DNA of 64,000 nucleotides, taken from Saccharibacillus brassicae (GTDB lineage Bacteria; Bacillota; Bacilli; Paenibacillales; Paenibacillaceae). The stretch spans positions 4,900,501-4,964,500 of the forward strand of contig NZ_CP041217.1 of assembly GCF_006542275.1 (NCBI RefSeq), read 5' to 3'. The position numbers and the translations under genes are program-made. The notes under the pieces are model-generated. The model was not told the DNA's origin and made no database searches. It saw only the letters and a list, made by a program, of their open reading frames with translations. Below, one piece after another: positions 48,063-56,112 of this stretch (positions are counted from its first letter, which is position 1; each line of letters starts with the position of its first letter).

Positions 48063-48233
48063 GCGCGGAATCGGCAGGCGCTCTGGGAAGCCGGTCGATG
48101 CAATTTCCAGGCAATTTAGCGGAGCGCCGCTCGGCGGCCTGAGTCTTGCATTTGGCTGCTTGAGTCTTGCGCTCGGCTTTGGCTATCTGTCTCTCGCGTC
48201 TATCTACTTTTTATCTGTCTGGTTTCCATCTGT

Positions 48234-50465
48234 TTATCTGTCCAATAGAGGCGGTTGGTTTTTGTCCGTCACGATCTGGCCCGTATGCGCGTCGATCAAC
48301 CGAATGCCGCGGCCCGATTTCCGGTCGACGAGCGCGTAACGAAGTTCGTCGCGCTTTTCGCCGGAATCGTCGTCCGGGTAGACCGTCGCCCACGTCAGGC
48401 GCGGTTCGAGCGCGGCCAGCAGCCGGCGCTTGGCTTCGTCCGCGGACAGGGAAGGGACGAGCGGCAGCGATTCCAGCTCGGCCATGTCCAGATCGGCATC
48501 CATATAAAGGGTGACGCGCCCCGTCGTTCGATTCACGTTGATCGACACCTGATGGAAAAAGCCCGGTACGCCGTTTTTGCACACGGAGAAAATGAAAGCC
48601 GCCGTTCGGCGCCGGGCCGGAGGTTCCGCTTCAGACTTGTCAGGTCCATCAGATGTGTCAGGTCCATCAGGTTCATCGGACGCATTCAGCCGCAAATACG
48701 GAAACAGCAGCGGATCGGCCGCATGCAGCAGCGTCAGCGCAAGCTCAAGGCAGGCATCGTCGCTTAGGTCCAATTCGCCGACTTCTTCGTGCAGGTTCAT
48801 CAGTCCGCGGAGCCGGCCGCTGACCGTATCGAACCGGAGTTTGACCGTTCCTTCCAGGCGTTCGCGCATATAATCGTCCAGCGTATACGGTTTGACGCTT
48901 TCGGCCGTTCCGCCATGTTCGCCCACAGGCTTGCCTTCGTCCCGGCGGCGGTACACGACCGTTTTCTCGCGGCCGGTCGTTTGTTCGCGCAACAATTCGT
49001 AGTCGGCTTCCCGAATGCCCAACGTTTCCGGCAGGTCTGCCGGATCGGGAAGCGCCGTCCGAACGCCGCGGCGCATAAAGTCCGCGATCGGTTCGCGGCT
49101 TCCCGCGCATGGGTCAGGGATGTCCGCGGCAGGCAAATCGCCTGCCCCAGGCCGCGCCGGCTGCGAGCTCGGAAGCAGCGCGGAACGATGGGTCAGATAC
49201 GGATTCGGCATATAGACCAGATGCAGCCGGTTGTCGCCCGGCACATGCACTTCTTCGTGCAGCGTCATGAAATGCAGGTTCAGCTCCAGCTCCCGGTCGA
49301 TCTGCTCCAGCACCTGTTCGGGCGTTAACAGCCCATCCGGCAGAGCAGGCTCCGCTCTCGCGCCGAAATATTTGAATCCCGTCACGAATCCGGCGCGGTG
49401 CAGGTCGATCCAGAATCCCGAACGGGGCAGCGGCATTCCGGCGGCATGCTGGCTGAACGTGAAGAAGAGGCGGTCGCCGCGGTCTTCGGTCTCCGGGCCG
49501 TTGAACTGCTCGAACGCGTCGGGATAATGATCCCGCACGAAACGTTCGCCGATCTCCAGCAGTTCGTCCGGTTCCAGGCGTATCTGCCGGTCGGCTTCGT
49601 GGTACAGCCCGGGATCGGCCGCGTAATCGATCAGATCGCCGTCCGGCGTCAGCGTCACGGAGATGCCCGTATCGGTGCCCGGCTTCGTCCGGATGAACAG
49701 CAGTTCGCTTGCGGCGCCGTCGCGGGGGAACGCGTCTTCGATAAACGGAACCAGCTCGGATTCCGCGGCGGCGAAGTGCCGCCTGGTCAAAGCCTGGGCG
49801 CGTTCTCTCCATTGATGCAGCAGACTATGCAATTCCGATTCCAATTCCGATTCCAGTTCCATTTCCGTCTCCTCCCGTGCGGCGCGATCGTCTTCCAGCC
49901 GGGCCCGGACACGCCGGCGATCTTCGATCTCGCTTCGGTATTGTTTGCGCAGCAGCGTCAAGCCTTTGTGTTGATATGTCTTCACGGTGCCGAGCGGCAG
50001 TTCCAGCAGTTCGGCGATATCCGTCAATTTGAGATCGTGCATGTATTTCAACCGGATGACGGTGCGGTATTTGGGCGGCAGAATCGACAGCGCCTGCATC
50101 AGGTCGAGCCGCCGGTCGGTCTCTTCGCGCGGAGCGGCCAGCGTATTCGCTTCCGCTCCGCCCGTCGCTACCGTTCGGCGGCTGCTTTTGAGCAGGCTCA
50201 GCGAGACGTTAATAACGATACGAATCAGCCATGTGCGAAAATAGTTCGGGTGCTCCAGCGCGGGCAGCGCGGTAAAAGCGCGGCAGATCGCTTCCTGCAC
50301 CGCGTCTTCGGCGTCGGCGGCGCTGCGCACGTAATAGCCGGCGACCCGCAGCATTTGGGCACGTTCGGCGACGATCAGCTCGGCGAACGCCGAGGCGTCG
50401 CCCCGGGCCGCCCGCCGAACGCGTTCGTCGAAAGCGGCCCGTGTGGCAGGGGAATTCAAAGGCAT
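48234..50465 (-). CDS. ECF sigma factor fused to a YcdB/YcdC-like region
   Basis: A 743-residue protein. Residues 1-180 are an ECF sigma factor: region 2 (ASAFAELIVAERAQMLRVAG, DAEDAVQEAICRAFTALPAL) and region 4 (ILPPKYRTVIRLKYMHDLKL, LPLGTVKTYQHKGLTLLRKQ). An acidic helical linker (about 195-225) follows. The remaining 500 residues resemble two repeats of the YcdB/YcdC (DUF4901, PepSY-like) domain, for example RLFFTFSQHAAGMPLPRSGF with VTGFKYFG, and AAFIFSVCKNGVPGFFHQVS with NRTTGRVTLYMDADLDM. No signal peptide or membrane helix is present, so the fusion is cytoplasmic. No anti-sigma gene is adjacent. AAGGAG is only three bases from ATG 50465; TTG 50459 fits better. Confidence 0.75.
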   Translation of the reverse strand: MPLNSPATRAAFDERVRRAARGDASAFAELIVAERAQMLRVAGYYVRSAADAEDAVQEAICRAFTALPALEHPNYFRTWLIRIVINVSLSLLKSSRRTVATGGAEANTLAAPREETDRRLDLMQALSILPPKYRTVIRLKYMHDLKLTDIAELLELPLGTVKTYQHKGLTLLRKQYRSEIEDRRRVRARLEDDRAAREETEMELESELESELHSLLHQWRERAQALTRRHFAAAESELVPFIEDAFPRDGAASELLFIRTKPGTDTGISVTLTPDGDLIDYAADPGLYHEADRQIRLEPDELLEIGERFVRDHYPDAFEQFNGPETEDRGDRLFFTFSQHAAGMPLPRSGFWIDLHRAGFVTGFKYFGARAEPALPDGLLTPEQVLEQIDRELELNLHFMTLHEEVHVPGDNRLHLVYMPNPYLTHRSALLPSSQPARPGAGDLPAADIPDPCAGSREPIADFMRRGVRTALPDPADLPETLGIREADYELLREQTTGREKTVVYRRRDEGKPVGEHGGTAESVKPYTLDDYMRERLEGTVKLRFDTVSGRLRGLMNLHEEVGELDLSDDACLELALTLLHAADPLLFPYLRLNASDEPDGPDTSDGPDKSEAEPPARRRTAAFIFSVCKNGVPGFFHQVSINVNRTTGRVTLYMDADLDMAELESLPLVPSLSADEAKRRLLAALEPRLTWATVYPDDDSGEKRDELRYALVDRKSGRGIRLIDAHTGQIVTDKNQPPLLDR

Positions 50466-50735
50466 TCACTCCTTATTGGGATAGCGTTCACCGATTGGAC
50501 AGCCGGGAACGGAAAAAGGTTTTGTCTTTTTTCGAAAAAAGAGATTTGCTCCCGCGAAAAAGCCGCCATTCACGATTGCGTCCGTCGAAGCAAGGGGATA
50601 AGCAACGGGCCGAAGCCGCGCGTCTGCGCCAACAAACGGTTCATGACCGAAAACGGCGGGTATAAGGACCCCAAGCAGCGAAAGCCGGTCCACCGTCGGC
50701 AGAACACTTCGCATGCTTGATGAAGGAGGGGCACC

Positions 50736-51755
50736 ATGGCTCGACGCGACGCTTATTTCGACAACCTGAAAGTTCTGCTGATCGCGCTGGTCGCGGTCGG
50801 CCATCTGATTGAACCGCTCAGCGGCAGCGACCGTTTCCGTCCGCTGTACCTGTTCATCTATTCGTTCCATATTCCGCTGTTCGTGCTGATCTCGGGCTTT
50901 TTCTGCAAAAAGATCACGAGCGGCGATTACCGGATCAAAGTGGTCGGTTCGCTCATTGTGCCGTACCTGATTTTCGAAAGTTTGTATTCGCTGTTCGACT
51001 ATTTCGTTATGGGCTCGCCGACGCTGCGGTTCTCGTATTTTACACCGTATTGGCTCATGTGGTTCATCTTCAGCATGATCATCTGGAAAATGCTGCTGCC
51101 TTACGCGGTCAAAATCCGCTGGGCGCTGCCGATTTCGCTTGCGATCGCGATTCTGGCCGGCTACGCGGCGGATGCGCAGTATTATGCGAGCATTTCGCGC
51201 ACGATCGTCTTTTTCCCGTTTTTTCTGGCCGGCTATTATCTGGATAAAACGCATATCGACCGTCTGCGCACGCCTCTCCTCAAAGGGATCTCGGCGGCCG
51301 TGCTCGGTGCGTCGGCTTTCGTTATGGTAAACTATGGACAGGACTTCCGCGCCGAATGGTTCTACGGCAGCCTGCCGTACCGGGCGCTGGATCATCCCGA
51401 ATGGAGCGCGGGCCTTTACCGGGTCGGCGCTTACGCGGCGGCGGTGCTGATCGGCGGAGCGGTGATGATTCTCATGACGGGCCGGAACGTTCCGGTGCTG
51501 TCCGCACTCGGCCGCAACACGCTGTACGCGTACCTGCTGCACGGTTTTCTCGTCAAAGGACTGATCGCTTCCGGCTTCTACGAGACGTACGGCGAAGCGT
51601 CGTGGATGCTGCTGCTCATTCCGCTCGGCGTTCTGCTGGCGGCGGCGCTGTCTTCCGACTTCGTGCGCGCGCGCCTCGGTTGGCTGCTTGAACCGAAGCT
51701 CGATCGCCTGTACAAAAAGCAAAGCTCCGACGGCGGCGCGGAAGCGCGGCGTTAA
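50736..51755 (+). CDS. Acyltransferase-3 family membrane protein
   Basis: A 339-residue protein with about ten helices. The N-terminus RDAYFDNLKVLLIALVAVGH carries the conserved His of the acyltransferase-3 family, and FHIPLFVLISGFF and LGRNTLYAYLLHGFLVKGL are typical. Such proteins acylate cell-surface sugars or small molecules. GAAGGAGGGG precedes ATG 50736. Single gene divergent from the sigma fusion. Confidence 0.85.
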   Translation: MARRDAYFDNLKVLLIALVAVGHLIEPLSGSDRFRPLYLFIYSFHIPLFVLISGFFCKKITSGDYRIKVVGSLIVPYLIFESLYSLFDYFVMGSPTLRFSYFTPYWLMWFIFSMIIWKMLLPYAVKIRWALPISLAIAILAGYAADAQYYASISRTIVFFPFFLAGYYLDKTHIDRLRTPLLKGISAAVLGASAFVMVNYGQDFRAEWFYGSLPYRALDHPEWSAGLYRVGAYAAAVLIGGAVMILMTGRNVPVLSALGRNTLYAYLLHGFLVKGLIASGFYETYGEASWMLLLIPLGVLLAAALSSDFVRARLGWLLEPKLDRLYKKQSSDGGAEARR

Positions 51756-51821
51756 GACTGCGCTCCGCCCTCCGACGTCAACCTACACCCAGTCAAACTA
51801 CACCCATAAGGAGAGATCGAT

Positions 51822-52886
51822 ATGAGTCAATCGCAAGAACCTGTTCGCGGAGCAGAAGACCGCAAAGTCCGGCAGATCGGGGATATCCCGATCTCCGTGC
51901 TCGATCTGTCCCAGATTCTCGAAGGGCAGACGGCGGCCGACGCGTTCCGCGACAGCCTGAATCTGGCGCAGCACGCCGAGAAATGGGGCTATCACCGCTA
52001 CTGGGTCGCGGAACATCATAATATGCCGGGCGTCGCAAGCTCCGCCACGTCGGTCGTAATCGGCTATCTGGCCGCCGGCACGTCGACGATCCGGCTCGGC
52101 GCGGGCGGCATCATGCTGCCGAACCATGCGCCGCTCGTCATCGCCGAACAGTTCGGCACGCTGGAATCGATGTATCCGGGCCGGATCGACCTCGGTCTCG
52201 GCCGCGCGCCGGGCAGCGACCGCCGCACTTCGCTCGCGCTGCGGCGCGACCTCAACAGCGGGGAAGATTTCCCGGACCTGCTGGAAGAACTGCGCAGCTT
52301 TTTCGACGCTTCGAAGACGTCGTACCATGCGCCGATCCGCGCCGTGCCGGGCGAAGGGCTGGACATTCCGATCTGGCTGCTCGGCTCCAGCGATTTCAGC
52401 GCGCGCCTGGCCGCTTATCAGGGCCTTCCGTTCGCGTTCGCCGGGCATTTCTCGCCGGACTACCTCGACCGGGCGATCGAAGCGTACCGCAGCACGTTCC
52501 GTCCTTCCAAGACGCTGGATAAGCCGTACGTCATGCTGGGCGTATCGGTCATCGCCGCGGATACGCAGGAGAGAGCCGAATTCCTGTCGACGACGATGCA
52601 GCAGCAGGTCATCGCGCTGACCCGCGGCCGCCCGGGCAAAATCCAGCCGCCGGCCGACCTGTCCGCGCAGCTCGATCCGCTTGAGCTGTCCGCCGTGCGC
52701 AAGCGGATGGAATCTTCGATCGTCGGCGACCGCGAGACGGTCGAACGCCGCCTGCACCAGCTCATGGAGCGCACGCAGGCTGATGAGCTGATCGTGACGA
52801 GCGGCATCTACGATCACGCCGAACGGCTGCATTCGTACGAGATTTTGGCCGATATCGCCATTCCGGCAGGCCAGGCCGCGCTCTAA
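51822..52886 (+). CDS. LLM-class flavin-dependent oxidoreductase
   Basis: A 354-residue luciferase-like monooxygenase. Family stretches are [54 protein letters not shown] and [15 protein letters not shown]. The substrate and flavin partner are unknown. TAAGGAGAG precedes ATG 51822. It follows the acyltransferase gene by 66 bases and ends before a terminator-like hairpin. Confidence 0.92.
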   Translation: MSQSQEPVRGAEDRKVRQIGDIPISVLDLSQILEGQTAADAFRDSLNLAQHAEKWGYHRYWVAEHHNMPGVASSATSVVIGYLAAGTSTIRLGAGGIMLPNHAPLVIAEQFGTLESMYPGRIDLGLGRAPGSDRRTSLALRRDLNSGEDFPDLLEELRSFFDASKTSYHAPIRAVPGEGLDIPIWLLGSSDFSARLAAYQGLPFAFAGHFSPDYLDRAIEAYRSTFRPSKTLDKPYVMLGVSVIAADTQERAEFLSTTMQQQVIALTRGRPGKIQPPADLSAQLDPLELSAVRKRMESSIVGDRETVERRLHQLMERTQADELIVTSGIYDHAERLHSYEILADIAIPAGQAAL

Positions 52887-52957
52887 TCCGTCTCCTGCTC
52901 TTTTACACACACGAACTTCTCCCCGATTCGATCGCTTCCGCAGATGCGCGTCCGTCT

Positions 52958-52980
52958 GCCCGATCGCGTCGGGGCTTTTT
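52958..52980 (+). terminator. Terminator after the monooxygenase gene
   Basis: GCCCGA / TCGGGGC stem with loop TCGCG, then TTTTT. Confidence 0.65.
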
Positions 52981-53132
52981 GTTTTCGCCCGCAAAACTTC
53001 ATTTTTCCCGCCCGAATTCCGATTAAGAACATATGTACGTAAATTGTTCAATCAATTTCGCTTTTTGACGCGATTTTGACAAATAAAGATGGTATAATTA
53101 ACAAATCACGCGCAAGGCAAGGAGGAAGCGGT

Positions 53133-53384
53133 TTGGCAAAAGGAAAAGTAGCAAAGCGGCCGACCCGCGACGAGTTTGTTCTGGAAGAAATAGGGAATCA
53201 ACTGACTGAGGCCTACCAGGAGAAATCCGTTGTGGAATTGACGGTCTGGGGAGTAACGGAAGCGGTTCGGGGTTTGATCGTCAAGATGGACCCGAGAACC
53301 GGAAGAGTACACGTCGAGCAAGGCGAAGAGACCCGCAAAGTCCCTTTCATGGACATCATGGCCGTGAACTATCCGCGCGATTGA
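53133..53384 (+). CDS. YolD-like small protein
   Basis: An 83-residue protein. The C-terminal part (VELTVWGVTEAVRGLIVKMD, then VPFMDIMAV) fits the YolD-like family, often paired with Y-family DNA polymerases in Bacillus; none is seen here. TTG 53133 has GGAGG seven bases upstream; the longer reading from 53076 lacks a site. A TATAAT lies at 53093-53098, with no good -35 at the usual distance. Ended by a terminator. Confidence 0.65.
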   Translation: MAKGKVAKRPTRDEFVLEEIGNQLTEAYQEKSVVELTVWGVTEAVRGLIVKMDPRTGRVHVEQGEETRKVPFMDIMAVNYPRD

Positions 53385-53446
53385 CGAACGTTTCGTCACG
53401 CAGCGTCCCTGCACCGCGGAAGAACAGGTCTTAGGAAATAAAAAAA

Positions 53447-53487
53447 GCTCTGCCCGAGCGTCTCACTTCTCGGATAGAGCCTTTTTT
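53447..53487. terminator. Terminator after the YolD-like gene
   Basis: GCTCTGCCCGAG pairs with CTCGGATAGAGC around a ten-base loop, with A before and T after, so it may work both ways. Confidence 0.8.
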
Positions 53488-53834
53488 CTGAGCGTTGGCC
53501 GCAGCCTGCGCTTTTTACGTTTATTGCGATTTCCCTTGCGTCGGGCAGCGCCCGCGCCGTCTTTTTGCGGAGGCGCAGTTAGAGGATCCTCAAGTCGGAT
53601 TGTCCAACGGCTTGACGTTTTCTTTTTCTCCACAACAAAAGTGAGGCGGGTGCGTATACGTAGCGGAGGGGCGGGGGAAGATTGAGAAGCGGAGCGTTCG
53701 CATTTAAAATCGTTTTTCCCACCTTAAACTTGTCCAATTCAATAAGAGGAAAATCGATTTTAACGGCGATCGAAAGCTCCCCCGCCCCGCAGCGTCTTCA
53801 ACGTAACGTATACAACTCGCACCCGAGAAACTTT
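53488..53834. other. Gap without a gene
   Basis: About 350 bases between the YolD terminator and the minus-strand trhO. No supported gene, repeat or hairpin with a T tract was seen. Confidence 0.5.
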
Positions 53835-54716
53835 TTACACCGCCGCTACGGACTCTTTGCACTCGTCCGAGCAGTAATGGCTGTGTTCGTCGGCGCACGA
53901 TTCGCACACCAGATGCTGGAGGTTGCAGACCGGGCAGTTGACGTACACGTCGGTCGGCTCGTCGCAGTGGTAACATCTGCCGACGATGCTCGGGTCCACC
54001 TGGTTGATCGGGACCGAGATGCGTTCGTCGAACACGTAACATTTGCCGTCGAACAGATCGCCCCGGACTTCTTCGTCCTTGCCGTAGGAGACGATGCCGC
54101 CTTCGAGCTGCGCGACGTCCGCAAAGCCTTCTTCGAGCATGAAGCCGGTCAACTTTTCGCAGCGGATGCCGCCCGTGCAGTAGGTCAGAATCGTTTTGTC
54201 TTTGTGCTCGGCCATGTTTTCGCGAATCCATTCCGGGAACTCGCGGAACGAATCGATATTCGGGCGTATCGCGTTGCGGAAATGGCCCAGATCGTATTCG
54301 TAGTCGGTCCGGCCGTCGAGCACGATCACGTCGTCGCGCTGAAGCTGTTCGTGAAATTGTTTGGGGGACAGGCGCTTGCCGGACGTTACGTTCGGGTCAA
54401 GCTCTTTGTCGTAGCGGAACGTGACCAATTCTTCTTTGTAGCGGACGAACAATTTTTTGAACGCATGATTTTCCGATTCGTCGATTTTGAACACGGTACC
54501 TTCGAAGCGGGCATCGGCCAGCAGGTCCTGCATATACTGCTCGGTCTGCTCGTGCGTGCCGGACAGCGTGCCGTTGATGCCTTCGCCGGCGATAAGGATC
54601 CGTCCTTTGACGCCGAGGTCTTTGCAGTATTGCAGATGCGCGGCCGCAAACTCTTCCGGTTGGTCGATTTGAACGAATTTATAGAAAAGCAAAATGCGGT
54701 AAGTTGGGTTTTCCAT
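53835..54716 (-). CDS. trhO: tRNA uridine(34) hydroxylase (rhodanese-like)
   Basis: A 293-residue enzyme of the UPF0176/YceA family, which hydroxylates wobble uridine of tRNAs using oxygen. The N-terminal acylphosphatase-like domain (GVKGRILIAGEGINGTLSGT) is followed by a rhodanese domain with catalytic Cys180 (YCTGGIRCEK). The C-terminal tail has paired Cys (CYHCDE, NCPVC, CESC, YCSDEC) that may bind zinc. AGGTGA precedes ATG 54716. Divergent from the MurB-like gene. Confidence 0.93.
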   Translation of the reverse strand: MENPTYRILLFYKFVQIDQPEEFAAAHLQYCKDLGVKGRILIAGEGINGTLSGTHEQTEQYMQDLLADARFEGTVFKIDESENHAFKKLFVRYKEELVTFRYDKELDPNVTSGKRLSPKQFHEQLQRDDVIVLDGRTDYEYDLGHFRNAIRPNIDSFREFPEWIRENMAEHKDKTILTYCTGGIRCEKLTGFMLEEGFADVAQLEGGIVSYGKDEEVRGDLFDGKCYVFDERISVPINQVDPSIVGRCYHCDEPTDVYVNCPVCNLQHLVCESCADEHSHYCSDECKESVAAV

Positions 54717-54905
54717 TTATGATCACCTGGGATTTCATTGATTTTTGCCGCCGCTTCCTGTAGGATGCTTGCGTGCAACTTAAAATTTTAGACGTTTTAT
54801 CGTCATTCGTCAATTGATTCCCCAAGATTCGCCGCGGGAATTTTATAATAAGAACATCCATAAGAGCTTCCAATCCGAAGAACGCCAAGAGGAGAGTTAC
54901 GCAAT

Positions 54906-55928
54906 ATGACTTCGCAAAACCAAACGTTTGAACGCCTGTGCCGTACAGGCACGAGCCTGTCCGTCCATTCGACCTACGAAATCGGCGGGGAAGCCCGCCA
55001 TCTGGCGCTGCCGCACACGATCGAGGAAGTGTCGACGATGCTCGAAGGCGCCACGTCCAAAGGGCTCGATCCGTTTCTGTTCGGCATGGGCTCCAACACG
55101 CTGTTTCCGGACCGTCCGTCCGACGACATGCTGTTCTTTTCGCTCAAGGAACATATCGAATTCAAGCTGCTGCCGGGCCGGCTGTTCGTCTCCGCGGGCA
55201 CCCCGATGACGCTGCTGGCGCTGTTCGGGCTGTACACGGGCATTCCTTCGTTCGACTTCATGTTCCTGCTGCCGGGCACGCTCGGAGCGGGCGTCTACAT
55301 GAACGCGAAATATTTCAGCCACCAGATCAGCGACGTGCTGGAGACGGCGTACGTGATCGACAAGGAACACCCGGAACGGGGCCTCATCTCCGTGCCGCTC
55401 TCCGGCTGCGAATACGGCTACAAAAAATCGGTGTTTATGCGCAAGCCGTGGATCGTCGTCGGCGCGGATCTCAAGCTGCCGGTCGATCCCCAACTGACGC
55501 CGGAGCAGACGGACGAGCTGTTCGCCAAGATCAAGTCCAAAAATTTGTCAACGTCGGTGCTGCCGAACTATTTCCGCCATTACACGAACGAGCTGAACGC
55601 GGCGGCGCGGGCCGGATACGAACTGCGTCAGGAACTGCTGGACGTCATCACCGACCGCGGCGGCAAAAAGCATTTCGATTACCCGTCGTGCGGCTCCGTG
55701 TTCAAAAACAACTATACGATCGGCGAGCCGATGGGCAAGCTGGTCGACCGGATCGGTCTGCGCGGAACGGTGCGGGGCGGCGCGATGATCTCCGACCATC
55801 ACGGCAACATTATCCAGAACCGCGGCGGGGCGACAGCGGAAGACGTAACGGATCTGGTGAAGCTGGTGCAGGAAAAAGTGGAAGCCGAGTTCGGATTCGT
55901 GCCGGAACCGGAATTGGTTATTGTCTAA
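54906..55928 (+). CDS. Divergent MurB-like protein (UDP-N-acetylmuramate dehydrogenase family)
   Basis: A 340-residue flavoprotein-like protein with the MurB order: FAD-binding half (STYEIGGEARHLALPHTIEE, FLLPGTLGAGVYMNAKYFSH) and C-terminal half (PSCGSVFKNN, MGKLVDRIGLRGTVRGGAMI, TAEDVTDLV). MurB makes the peptidoglycan precursor UDP-MurNAc. Here the usual GAYGGE is KYFSHQ and the YRxS motif is YKKS, so it is a divergent copy, perhaps with a changed role. AGGAGAG precedes ATG 54906. It is not in a cell-wall gene cluster. Confidence 0.75.
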   Translation: MTSQNQTFERLCRTGTSLSVHSTYEIGGEARHLALPHTIEEVSTMLEGATSKGLDPFLFGMGSNTLFPDRPSDDMLFFSLKEHIEFKLLPGRLFVSAGTPMTLLALFGLYTGIPSFDFMFLLPGTLGAGVYMNAKYFSHQISDVLETAYVIDKEHPERGLISVPLSGCEYGYKKSVFMRKPWIVVGADLKLPVDPQLTPEQTDELFAKIKSKNLSTSVLPNYFRHYTNELNAAARAGYELRQELLDVITDRGGKKHFDYPSCGSVFKNNYTIGEPMGKLVDRIGLRGTVRGGAMISDHHGNIIQNRGGATAEDVTDLVKLVQEKVEAEFGFVPEPELVIV

Positions 55929-56112
55929 CTTTCGCTCAAAAAAAGCGGTATTGTTCGGTTTTACGAAGTTTTTACAATTTTTCTCACAAATTTTACGAAA
56001 CGATGAACTTTCCTGCGGAAACCCATGCTAGAATGGAAATCGAGCGGTCTGATACCAAAATCAGATAGTTGCGAAAAATGTTCTCAAAACAGATCCAACA
56101 GGAGGCGGTTAA

